Positions 1 to 13,761 of a stretch of 64,000 bases of DNA are shown here, in pieces (the first letter of the stretch is position 1; each line of letters starts with the position of its first letter). Location of the stretch: NCBI GenBank assembly GCA_000231825.2, contig JH720314.1, positions 310,001 to 374,000 on the forward strand. The letters run 5' to 3'. Below the pieces are notes generated by a model that worked only from the letters and a program-made list of their open reading frames with translations, was not told the DNA's origin and searched no databases. Made by a program: the position numbers and the translations under genes. Source of the DNA: Tetrahymena elliotti 4EA (Eukaryota; Ciliophora; Oligohymenophorea; Hymenostomatida; Tetrahymenidae).

Positions 1-110
1 ACAATGGTTATAAATTATTCCCTGAAAACATTAATGAATAAGATTTATTAAGACTATTCATTTTTACCTGAATTTTAGAAAAGGAGAAGTAAATTTTTAA
101 AAATCATGAT

Positions 111-1240
111 TCATTTTTATTTAGACAATTCTAGCTGCTTGATTGCTGAGTTAACATCCAGTTCATCAAAATATATTTCTATTGGAGGATTATATTTATG
201 ATGGATGTAGTTCTTAATTTTAGTATATACTCTCTTCTTGAATTTTGTTTAGAATGTAAACAGCTGTAACTCATCACTTTCGAATGGAAATTTGCACTAT
301 TAGTAATAATAACAATAACTATCAAAATTATTAAGATTTATAATCATTTTTTCTAGATCTTAATAAAATCTAATAATTAAAAATTTAAATGAGATCTAAA
401 AGATAGATCCTCAACTGAAAAATATTTGAATTAAAAAATCTTCATCTTTTGATACATTTCTTGAAATAATCTATTTCTAGCTATCTATTAACACAGATTG
501 TTTTGAGCTTAATATTTCTTATTTCTAGATAGTTTTTCTTAAAAATACACAATCTTAGGCTTAGGCTGGTTGTATATTATTTATCTAAAATATTATTAGA
601 AAATTTAACACAAATTACATTTACATTTGTGCACATGAATAAGGAATCTTCTTTGTTAATTTCAAAGGATTAAAGGTTTGCTGTTAGACATTGAGGGCAT
701 GCAATTTTCTTTTTATATTTTTTACTATAATCAGGATCATTCAAAATGTATTCTTGTATTTCTTTCATAGTAAACTTTTGTGTCTACTAAACCTCTTGAT
801 TATCTTTTTATTCAACTTCTTGTAAACTTTTTATAAAATAATTTTTATCAAAAAAAATTGATAAAATCAGAAATTTACTTTTATTTTATAACTTCATTTT
901 GTAAATTATTTTAATTTAATTATTCATCATAAATCTTATCATTAGAAGGACTATTATTATTTCTAACATTATGAAAAAATATCTCATCTTATTCGCTTTA
1001 ACCATACCAGTTGTTTGTTTAATATTTTAACATATTGTCTAAATTATCTTAAAAATCCATCATGCTTGGATCTTCAAAATTACCAATTTACTAGAAATGA
1101 TCATCTAAGCTAAAACCAATGCTCTTTTATCTCCCTATTGATGAGTTAAAATTCAAAATATCAAAAACTTACTAAAATTCTTAGCTCTTTTAATCCTTTA
1201 ATTTATCTTCTAAATTATTTTAAATTTCCTCACCACTCAT
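111..1240 (-). CDS. Zinc-ribbon protein, possibly RPA-interacting-protein-like
   Basis: A 249-residue protein with exons 1240-879, 826-625 and 296-111 (introns 52 and 328 nt, both GTAA...AG). The start is the ATG at 1240 (MSGEEIQ) and the stop is TGA at 113-111. The N-terminal two thirds is acidic, asparagine- and glutamine-rich and probably disordered. Near residue 165 a CPQC pair is followed about 20 residues later by CTNC, which forms only when the second intron is removed; this spacing suits a zinc ribbon. A basic helix-like stretch and a short acidic tail follow. The layout (acidic N-terminus, C-terminal paired-cysteine domain) recalls RPA-interacting proteins, which carry RPA into the nucleus, but the similarity is weak. 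Any zinc-ribbon protein would fit. It diverges from the UTP14 gene. Confidence 0.6.
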
Positions 1241-1762
1241 TAGACTTAAAATAATTCAAACAATCAAGTTTTTTTAGAATTTTATGATAAAATATTTTTG
1301 TATTATGAAGCTTATTTACAATTGAAATCAACTTTTTTATCACTAAACAACAATCTTAGAATAAAAAAATTAAAAAATTAACACAAAAAGATGATTTTAA
1401 TAATATCAATAGTTAAAAAAATACTTATTATTAATTAGAAAATTTGATTGTTAAAAAGCTTAAATTAATTTAGGTTAATTTTGAAGATTATTTATGAATG
1501 AATAATTTAATAAATTTTCATTGATAAAGTAATAGAAATGATGTGAATATGTTTTGTGTATGTTTTTTATGTGTTTTAACTATTAGAATTAAAAGTATCT
1601 AAATTAATATTAAATTTAATTAAGCATACAAATGACTATTATTACTACTTGCTACATATGCATATTTATATAGATTTGATATTCAATCAAAAATAAAACA
1701 AACAAGAATTTATTATTTAACTACAACAATATTAGTATTAAGTAGATTGATTGCTAATAACC
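1241..1762. other. Divergent intergenic region
   Basis: The 522 bases lie between two oppositely transcribed start codons and must hold both promoters. The sequence is very AT-rich, and I see no conserved motif or extra gene. Confidence 0.6.
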
Positions 1763-4700
1763 ATGGCTGATAAAAAGAAAATTAAAAAGTAGGATAAAGA
1801 AGAAAAGTATAAAAAGCTATTACAAGCTATAGACATCAAGCTTGGTGAAGAGAAGGTTGATGAAAAGTAAAAAAAAGTAGAAGATCTCCTTGCATCTCAA
1901 AAAAAGAATTAAGAATAGTAGAAGCCTGAAGAAGCCTTAACTATTTCAAGCCTTCTTTCTAAAATTTAGGGAAATGATGAGCAAGAAAATGCTTAAAATT
2001 TAAAAAAATAATTAGAAGATCTTGAAAAGAGAAGTGTAATTTATTCATAATTGTTATTTTTTTCTTTTACAATTTTTTTCGTTTTTGTTGTTATCATTCA
2101 TTTCAAATTCTTTAGAATAAAAAAAATAATATCAAAATAATTTTAAATAGAAACTTCTTCATGAACCAGAGTCTTTTGTTAAATAAGAAAGAGCTGAAAG
2201 AAAGATTAATTATAAAATAATTTAAGATGATGTTGCTAAATGGATTCCTATAATTAAAAGAGCTAGAGAAGCTGATCATTTAGATTTTACTCAAAAAACT
2301 GAGGATAATATGAGAGTGTAAAATATTTGAAAAATTATAAAAAATTAGCTTGCTCAAAAGCAATTTACAACTTTAGAATTTATTTTTTAAAGACTTATTG
2401 AATTCAAAATATTTTATTAAAAATAGAAATGCAATTTCTGGCGATGAATTAAAAAGAAATAAAATAGCTATGAGCATTGAACAAAAATTATAATAATTAA
2501 ATCTTAAGACTGAAAAGTAGATTAAAGCTAAGGAGATAGAATTATTAGAGAAATTAGATCCATAGGAAGCTAAAAAAAGAATAAATGAAATGAATAAGTA
2601 AAAGATGCTTCTTTTCTAACAAGAAATTAAAAACAAGAGAGTTGCTAAGATTAAGAGTAAGCTCTACCATAGAATTAAAAAGAAACAAAAACTAAGAGCT
2701 CAAATTAAAGAAAGTGAAAACATGGATGAGGAAACTAGATTGCAATAATAATAAGAATTAATAGAAGAAAGAGCCAAAGAAAGAATTGGTATGAGACATA
2801 AAACAAAATCCAAACACATCTAATAAATGTTGAAATTTGGAGATAAGAAAACATATTAATAGTCTTTAAATGAAATTAACCAATAGAGATAAGCTTTACT
2901 TAAAAAAACTTAAGATATTGAAGTTGACTCTGATGATTTAGATTATGATGAACTTAATGATAAAGAAGTAAAGAATTTATTGTTTAAGATTATTTGTTTT
3001 AAATATTTTATTTTTTTAAAGTTTAAAGAATAAGCTATTAAAGATCTGTAAAATGAGCTTAAGGGAGGAGAAGATGAAGAGTAAGAAGAGTTGACTGGTA
3101 TCAAATTTATTGATGACCTTCATAATTAAAAAAAGAATCAACATAGAGAAGAGGCTCATAAACTTATTGCTCAATTAGAAAATCCTGATACTTTCGAGTA
3201 AATATTTTTATAATTGTGATTTATTTTGACATATATTTTTTGAAATTTATAGCAGAGAGATTTTATCAGAAGATGATTTGATTGAAAGTGATGATGAAGA
3301 AGGGTAAAAGAAAAAAACAGAAAAATTGAATGCTAAGAGAAAAGCAGATTAAGATGCCTTAGAAAAGGAAGAAGAATTCACTGGAAGAAAGATTTATAAG
3401 AAATCTGAACCTGAAGAAAAATAAACTGAATTAGAAATTGAAATGGAAGAAATGAAATAATCTAAAAAAAAGAAAAGATTAAATGCTCTTGATATTGTAA
3501 AGGATCACATTAAGACTTAAAAGGAATAAGAAGAGATTCAAGAAGAAGAAGAAGAAGAATAAAATAATTAAAATAAGAACAATTCATAAAATGGAAAAAA
3601 TAATAACAAGAAAGAAATCTCTTAAGAATCTAATATATAATAAAAGCTTGCTGAAGCATCAAAGAAGGCTACAGCAACAACAATAAATGAAGAAAACTTA
3701 ACTGATGGATTAAATGTTAATAAGTTGAAAGAAAAATTCAAAAAGAATGCATAAACTGAATTCACTAAAAAGGAGCTAGAAGCATTTAACATAGAAAACA
3801 AAGAAGAAATCTACAAAGATTTATCTAACTTTAATGTTCTAGTTGATGACGATGTAAATTAATTAACAATAATAATCTTTATATTAACTAAATTATCTTT
3901 ATCAGAATGAATAATAGTTTTTGGCTGAAAAATATGAAGATTATGAAAAAGACTTACCATAAGAGAAAAAGCCATTATAAGGTAATATTTCTATTTTAAT
4001 TATTCCTAATTATTAACTAATTAATTTAACTAGGTTGGGGACACTGGGTTGGATAAGGTGTTGAATAAAAAAATTAACCAACTGCAGAAGAATTAGCTAG
4101 ATAAAAGGCTGCTAAAATAAATTTACTTAAGAAATAAAGAGCTGATGGTAGCATGGATAATGTCATATTGAATGAAAAGAGAAATAAGTTATTTAATTAA
4201 CATTTAGTCAAAGAGCTTCCTCACCCTTACAAGAATAAAGAACAATTTGAATATTTGCATAATGCCCCAATAGGTAATTAATTAATCTTCATTTCAAATT
4301 AGTTTAAAATAAATATCTATTTTTATTATTTAATTTTCATTCGTAATATTAAGTCCAAAATTAAGATTCAAATTTCTTTAATTTTTACCTCTCGTTCGAT
4401 GTAAATAAATCAAAAATTTTCTAATCAGGTTTTTAATTTAATCCCTGAATTACTTTTGAGATAGATTTAATAATTCTTGAAATAGTAAACCCAAAAAAAG
4501 CAAGCAAATAATTCTCAAACAACCATTTTGTTGTTAGAATGAAATATAAAACGCTTTTCAAAGTTGAAAGAGTAGAAATCTTAATCTATTTTTACAAATT
4601 CATTTCTAGATAAGCAAAAAAGGGATTTTAAGGCTTAAAAATAATCAAAATTAATCTAATTAAAAAACCTTAGTAATTTTATACTATTTTAACCCTTTTT

Positions 4701-4895
4701 TTGTAAAAGATTATCCAAAATTAATTTTTTATTTGAAATTGATAATTAATAACTCATCAAATTTATTTTCAAAAATTAGGTTCAGAATGGACAACCATGC
4801 GTAGTCATGTCAACTTAATCAAGCCCAAAATTAAAACTAAGGCTGGTAACATTATTCAACCTGCTTCAGCTCCTAAATCATTCTAATAATCTTGA
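1763..4895 (+). CDS. UTP14: Utp14, U3 snoRNP / small-subunit processome protein
   Basis: About 745 residues. Exons: 1763-2035, 2151-2315, 2377-2967, 3022-3197, 3253-3853, 3906-3981, 4034-4273 and 4780-4895. The second intron could instead be 2318-2348. Utp14 works in the nucleolus, where it binds the 90S pre-ribosome and activates the helicase Dhr1 during 18S rRNA maturation. The family marks run in order: a DDVAKWIPIIKRARE block, a basic KIKSKLYHRIKKKQK stretch, ERIGMRHKTKSKH, a long acidic middle, GWGHWVGQGV, NVILNEKRNKL, LPHPYKNKEQFEYLHNAPIG, and a terminal EWTTMRSHV with GNIIQP. These match the human and yeast family order and the usual length of 750-900 residues. Intron 2968-3021 is 54 nt with no in-frame TGA. 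Confidence 0.93.
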
Positions 4896-6308
4896 TAAAA
4901 AATGTTCAGTAGGTATTAGAGATAAAATAGAAATGCTATTTCTATAATTTTCATCAAAGTATCTTAAAATAAATATCTATTTTTATTTACTGTAGATAAA
5001 AAAAGCGTATAAAATTATTTGTTTATTTATCAATTCTTACATTGTTGATGTAGATTTCTAATTCGTTAACCTCCAAAATTCATTCATTAACTAAAATATT
5101 TTTGACACTTTTACTCTTTAGTCTTTTCTAATCTAAAATATATCAAAGTAGATGTTACTTTCTTTATTCTATTTGATTTTTTCAAAAATACAAAATTTCA
5201 ACTTTTCATTTAGATTTTTTATTAACCTTTTTAAGTACTCACCTTTTCTTTATTTAGGAATATTCATCTATAAAATTTCAAAAGAGTTAAGCTCAAAATG
5301 ATATTTTGTTTACTTTGTATATTAATCTCTAAAAAGATTAAGCATTGTAATCAGCTTAACATAACTCAACTTTGAAAAACTTTGAAAAGAATACCTAAAT
5401 AAATAATTAATTGATCATACATTATTTTTCTTCTTTCCAGATTTAGTAGCATTTTTCTGATATCTCTGAAGTTGCTTCAAAAAAATATCCTTTTTTGAAT
5501 TTTTTTAAACTATTTTAAATTGGTTGAAATTACCTATTTTAATGAGTTTAATATTTATGTAATAGACAGGATTCAAACAATTTTTTCTACCAAATTAAAT
5601 ATTTTGCACTTTTATAGCAACAATTGAAAGTAAATATGGTAATTGTAATTAAAGTAAGGAGCTGAGTATATATATATATATTTTGAATATGAGATTAACT
5701 TACTGATTATAAATTCTTACGAGATAGCAGAGTAAATTTATAAAATTGGATTAATGAGAAGTAGTTGAAATTATCAAATAAATTCATTCATTTATCTCAA
5801 TTTTAAAATTTTTATTTTTGTTGTTATTTTTTGTTTAAATATTTTTGATGCTAATATTATTATTAGAACAAAAATAATAGAAATTAAATGAACAAATTTT
5901 ATAGTCCAAATACCATGATTTTTATAAAGGTCTTTTTTGATTGACATTTAGAAAAAAATTACAAAATTAATAGCAAAGTAGGGGATACTCATTCAATCTT
6001 TTTAAAAACAAATACTATTAATTACAACAAATTAAAGAATTTAGTTAATAGATTTTTCAGCACAAAAGCGCTTTTTAGGTGAATTACTTTAGATCTCTCA
6101 ACCTTAATAATTAATTAAAATCTAAAAAATATTAATTATAGTTATCCTTACAAAATAAGACTATAAAAATAGCTAATAGGAAACAAAAACTCACTACAAA
6201 ACATAAATACTCATATATTGTGCTTATCTCCAGCTTACAATAACTACTAAATCATTTATTTTAGCATCTAACAATTACAAAAACAAGTATCATAATATAA
6301 TTTATCAA
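4896..6308. other. Intergenic, no gene seen
   Basis: About 1.4 kb of AT-rich sequence between two plus-strand genes. It holds a short TA run near 5668-5682 and no reading frame with coding character on either strand. It should contain the 3' end of the UTP14 transcript and the kinase promoter. Confidence 0.5.
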
Positions 6309-8444
<2,136 letters not shown>

Positions 8445-9480
8445 AAAATAGTAAAAAAATAAATAGTAAAAAATAAAATTAAAAAATACTCCTTAGTTTT
8501 AAAAACAATTCAATATTATATAAAACACTTAAATACGTAACAAAATTATTACCATATATACATATATTTCAGTACTTTTCTATTGATTTATACAACTTTA
8601 TTCTCAATTCCTCTATGTTTCTCCAAAAGAATAAATAATATTGATTCTATTTAAATATTTTTGCATCATACTTTATAGGTTTAATTTCTTCCAAAAAAAT
8701 TTAGAAAAAATTAAGTATTTTAGTGCATTTCTGCTCATCATAATAATTTTTTATTCTAAAGTTTTCATAACAACACCTAATAGTAAAGATTAAATATTAT
8801 TTTCTAAAATTACTCAAAAAATAAATTTTAGATTCTCATATCAATTTGAATATATATTAAAAGTGAAAAACAGTTAATTATTTTAGCATTGCAACCTACA
8901 ATTCTTATTTGAATGTTAATTAATAACGTATTTTATTTTTTAACATAAATTTTAAATTCTTTTATGTTTAAAAGTGATTGAGATCATAGATTAATTTTTG
9001 TGTTTTAGTTGATTTTTTTTTGTGATGATTAAAGTAAGCTGGAATCATAACTAAATTTATTTGGTCATAGTTTTTTATACATCAGATTTTCATAATTATT
9101 TTTTGCACTTCCTTTTACTGAATTAAATTAGATAGAAAAACCAAAAAAAGAATAATAAATTTAAAAATTATTTCATTTTTGTGTTGAATCTATTTTTATT
9201 TTTTCATATTGTTCTTAAAATTTAATAGAATTTATGAAAGAGTTTTTTGAGTGGTGTTTTCATTTTAAAATTTTTGGAGTAAGAAATAATTATCCAAAAT
9301 AAATTGATTGACTATTTGTTAAAAGTTAATATTTTATCAAGACTTTAATCATCAAATTTTGGAATATAATAAAATTTTAAGAGTTTTTAAGCTGATATTA
9401 ATTTTAATTGACAACTTAATAAGCATTTAATTCATTTGTTAATTTACAAAAAAAGAAAATTAGAAGTTTATTTTCCATAA
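8445..9480. other. Intergenic, no gene seen
   Basis: About 1 kb of AT-rich sequence with no coding signature on either strand. It separates two plus-strand genes and should hold the kinase 3' end and the SNARE promoter. Confidence 0.5.
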
Positions 9481-11007
9481 ATGTAAGCAAAAAAACCTTT
9501 AGGATTTTGGGTAACTAAGACTGATCTATTAAAGAAGTATAAAGATGAAAAAAGAAAGAAATTAGACAGGTAATTTTATGGTATTATAGCCATTGGATTT
9601 AAGAAAGCGATATTATTTAACTAGAGATAGATAATTATAATTATTTAAAAGATGATTAAGTTTTCAAATTTGCGAATTATATAAAATGTTTTTGTTATAA
9701 TTAAAAATAAGATTTAAGAAAGACAAAAAACCTTTAAATTCTGATATGGATACATCAAATACAAGTAGTGGAGGAAGTAACCAATAATCTTTTTTATATG
9801 ATTGGATTTATTAAAAATTATTTAGATAATATATCTAAGACTTTATTGTCAGGAAAAGCAACATCCGATTCGGTCACATTTGAGATGTCAGAACTTCCAC
9901 CAATTTGGGTAGAGATACACCATTAGACAGAAAATCTCTTGAAAGAAATTGTTGACATAAGTTAATATTTTTTCTTCTCTTTGCAATCATATTATTTTTA
10001 TAATTCTCTTTAAAAAAACTACCTTGGTGTTGAAGTTAATTTCTTATATAAAATAGAAAAAGATATAATTAAAGAGAGTGCTATTAGGATAAGAAGACAA
10101 TTCAATGATAATGGAGAATTAGATAATAAAATCAATAATTTAGTTTAAATTGCTATGAAAGTAAACAACTTATTTCATATTAAATTGAAAACAATTATTT
10201 CTTTTGAAATTGAATGAAGTATTTATTCATTAGTAAAATCAATTTAATAATATTTAGAAAATAAAAGAAGCAGAATCTAACATCCTAAAAATAGATAAAT
10301 TAGCAGAAAAAACTAAAGAAACTGATTAAGAAAAAAGAAGTAACCTAATTTTGTTATTTACAAAGTAAAAATGAATTATTTGTTAATAAATTAAAGTTAG
10401 ATAAAATGTAAAGCTATCATTAGCCTCATAAATTTAGGAGCTTACTGTTGACTTTAGAAGATAATAAAAAACCTTATATGACTAACTTAAATAATATAAC
10501 AATGTTGGTTAAACAGGATTTATGCATGCAATAGACTATACACAGTAAGATTAAATGATGTAGGACTAAGATATGTATGAGTAAATAGCAAAAGAAAGGT
10601 AACATTTATTTCAATAAGAAGATTGTTTAATTAAAAAATTATTAATAAATTAGAGATGTTGAAATAAATAAAATTGTGGATTAGATTAATGAATTATCAA
10701 GTATTTACTAGTAATTAGGGCATCTTGTTTTAGAAACTGGTACTCTTATTGACAGAATTGACTTTAATATTACTTAAGCTAAAGAAAATACTAAATAAGC
10801 TAATGTTCATTTAAAAAAAGTAAAGAATTATTAAAAAATTTAAAATGAAAAAATAATTTAAAGAAAATAAAAGTTATACTTAATATTTATTTTAAAACTG
10901 AAAAGACAGTACAATATTAAGAAAGTCCAACAGCAAAAAGATGTATTTAAATTCTAATAATATTAATTGTAATATTTGCTTTCATTCTTACACTAAAATA
11001 CACATGA
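9481..11007 (+). CDS. Syntaxin-16/Tlg2-like Qa-SNARE
   Basis: About 305 residues. Exons: 9481-9569, 9712-9776, 9853-9960, 10057-10160 (its start could be 10036, or the preceding 96 nt could be exon), 10258-10339, 10397-10598, 10654-10819 and 10906-11007. These SNAREs sit on trans-Golgi and endosomal membranes and drive fusion of vesicles returning to the Golgi. Marks: an LPPIWVE block as in syntaxin 16, an Habc-like region with IRQNVKLSLASQIQEL, then the SNARE helix from DVEINKIVDQINELSS through GTLIDRIDFN to HLKK, and a C-terminal membrane anchor (CIQILIILIVIFAFILTL) ending six codons before TGA. At the zero layer, where Qa-SNAREs carry glutamine before GT, this protein reads LETGT: threonine, codon ACT near 10,735. 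The last intron is needed to reach the anchor. Confidence 0.88.
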
Positions 11008-11760
11008 ACCTAAAAAGGCACTTAAACATTAAAAATAGATAGATAGATAGACAGTCCCTTCCTCTTAAAATTCTACCATTATTACCTTAAAATTAATTAA
11101 TAAATAACTCTACTAAATTAATATTACTATTTATATATGAGTTGATTCTACCTATAACTAATTTATTATATATTTATTCAATTCCTTAATTTTTTCTATT
11201 TCTGGGTTGAAAAATTCATTAAAATTCATTCATCAAGATATTTTATTTGCTCTTTATTCTACCTTTAAATTATTTATTGAATGAATTCCTTAGTTTTTAA
11301 AATATTCTGACTTAAAAAAATTCAGTTTAGTAAATTAACTGTAATTCATTAAGATATTTCAACAATTTTACAAAGTATATGACCTACAATATATATTAAA
11401 AAAATATAATTTATAAGAGAAAGGTATCCTTAATTTAGTAAATAGAGTTAAAAATTCAAGGTTGATAATTGTATATAATTAGTGAAAATATTTGCTTTAC
11501 AAAAGTATTAATTTACTAAATAAAATTTTCAAGATATTTTGACTTACAATTAATTCTACCTTTCAATAAACCTTTGCATATTTAATAAATTCTTATATTT
11601 TAATACTTACAATCTCATCAAAATTTGAGTTGAGATAAGTAGTATTGATAAAGATATTTTAATTATCTAATTAACTATTGTTTCTAATATTTTGAATTTA
11701 TTATCACAAACTTTGACTCAAAAAATTTGTTTATATTTTAGCGGTAATTTAAAAGAACAA
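11008..11760. other. Intergenic, left edge of the tandem array
   Basis: No gene is seen. A short GATA run lies at 11036-11051. From about 11,590 the sequence is recognisably similar to the start of unit B just after the assembly gap (20,352 on), so the duplicated block begins about here. Confidence 0.5.
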
Positions 11761-12852
11761 ATGGAAGTAGAATAATAATTTGATAAATCATTAAATAAGG
11801 ACAAAAAAATATTATTATTTTTACAATTTTTAGAATAACAGTATGCTTCAAGATAGGTGATACTCCTACAAAGTTTTAAGGAGCTTTTTGTTTGTAAAAT
11901 TTTTTTTTTCAAAAATAAATTTGTATTAAAATTATTTATATTTAGAACTTTAAGAGGAATTTAGAAATTTGTATGAATCATAGGGTAGGTCTGTTACTAA
12001 AGCGATAGGTGTTTCAACTTTAGAAGAATATAGAATGTTTTTAAAATGCATAGATGAATTATTTATTTTGATGTAAAATTATAAACATCTTTTCAGCATT
12101 TTAACTAGCATAAATTATTTTATATTAAAGAGAAGTAGAAGAATCAAATTAACTTTATTTGCATGCAAACTCAGATGAGATCATAGAATGGATTATATCA
12201 AGACATTAAGAAAAAAATTTAGATAAAAGTCTATCTCTTTTTGAGCCTTTAGAAAATTTAAAAGAATTGCCAAGTCATATACCAGGAGTATGTTTTGCAA
12301 TTTTTGAAGACGATAGAAAAAAGTAATTTCATTTAAGAAACAGATTTTTAATATTAATTATTTTTAATTAAAAGAAAATCGTATGCAATATTTTAATCAG
12401 AAGAATAATTAGTAGAAAGTAAAATATTTCTTTTAAAGATAAATTTATCTCATTTTTTAAAATAAAAAGATATCATCCATTAGAAAATAGGAGAGCTTTT
12501 AGAAAATGAATTAGATTAGTAATAATAATCTAAAAGAAATATTTACCTAATTTTTTTAAAAGATAATCAAATATTTAGACAATAGCTAATGAATCTATTA
12601 GATTTCTTAAAGAAAAATGTCAGGGCTACTTTAAGTAAAAATAATTAATTTTTTTTTATTCTACAAAAGATATAAATTTTTAAATATGTCAATAGGATTA
12701 TTGGATATTTCTAGGAAAGCAAAAGATTTATGTTTAAATTTGAGAGTGAGTTTAGAAGTAAAGAATCTATAATAGAATTAACCCATGATATTATAAACTA
12801 GTTATTCTAAAAAAATGATAAAAGTTTATCAAATAGTTAATTAAATGAGTGA
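11761..12852 (+). CDS. Orphan protein M, intact copy (unit A)
   Basis: A 257-residue protein I do not recognise. Exons: 11761-11893, 11946-12072, 12131-12322, 12375-12418, 12470-12518, 12563-12634 and 12696-12852. All introns are 44-61 nt, start GTA and end AG, and together give one open frame to TGA at 12850. It begins MEVEQQFDKSLNKDKK and is rich in Glu, Lys, Gln and Leu, with probable helices throughout. Recognisable stretches are SLEEYRM-like (STLEEYRMFLKCIDELF), SDEIIEWIISRH, TIANESIRFLKEKCQGYFK and ELTHDIINQLF. No signal peptide or membrane segment is visible. The consistent splice phases argue that it is a real gene. Two further copies (20,536 and 33,225) are broken. It precedes the G gene on the same strand by 909 bases in every unit's arrangement, so the two may be functionally linked. 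Confidence 0.6.
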
Positions 12853-13761
12853 AGTTTTTATGTTTATTTTTTTATTATTTTTCTTAATTTTCTACAATAA
12901 GTATTGTATATTCCAATCCAGTCTAAAGTAATATGTAAATTGTAAGTATGTGATATTTAGTAAAAAAAAATGTAAAAACAAATAAATTATTGAAAACAAT
13001 ACAATTGGTACTATTTATGTAGCTATTTCAGAAAATTATTCCTAATTATTTTTTAATATTTTTATGATGTAAACTTTTTTATTTTTTTATTGCTTATTTT
13101 ATGTAAACTGTAAGCCTAAAAAATTAAAAACAAAAATCATTGGAATTCTTTTAAGTAAAAGATTTAAAATTTTATTGCTTGAATTCTTAATTAAAAATAT
13201 TTGAAGATTAAAATAACTAGAACTTTTCTTTAGCTATTCCTTTATAGATTTTTTAATTAATCTTTTATTTAAAATGTGTAAAGTTTGTAAAAAAAAAGAT
13301 AAAAATCTCAAAATATATCTCAATTTAGCTAGGATAATAAAAGAATAACACTTTAACCAAAGCAAAATTAAAAATTTTCTTGTTAGAAATTCCTATCAAA
13401 AATTTTGATAACCAATTTTAAATTAGCTTACTTTCTTTTTATGTTAGCAACTTAAATAAATAAAAAAAATTGCTTATATATTTCTATTAAAATAATTTAT
13501 TTTAGTTAAACTAAAACTTACCTCTGGTTGATTAAATGAGAATAATTTGAAGGATAGATAGTTTTACATTTTATAGAATAGAAACATAAAAAGTAAAACA
13601 ATTTTTTACTGAATTTATTTTTATTTTTCCAAAGTAATTCAATATCGAAAAGAATTAATTTCCAAAAAATAAAATAATCAGTTATTAACAAAAATTTTTC
13701 TAAAAAATAAAACTAATAGCAGAGTTAAGAACATAAAAAAGCAATTTTGACAAAAATAAAG
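12853..13761. other. Conserved M-G spacer, unit A
   Basis: About 0.9 kb without a gene. The same order of AT-rich sequence recurs between M and G in units B (20,975-21,878) and C (34,111-34,934), so it was duplicated with the genes. It should contain the G promoter. Confidence 0.6.

Noticed and set aside
9961..10056. An exon in the SNARE gene, since the 96 nt are open and a multiple of three.
   Set aside because: The residues would be Phe/Tyr-rich like non-coding AT sequence. I prefer an intron, but the donor GTTAAT is atypical, so it stays uncertain in the gene entry.
11033..11052. GATA microsatellite as a regulatory repeat.
   Set aside because: Too short and common in such AT-rich DNA to support a function.
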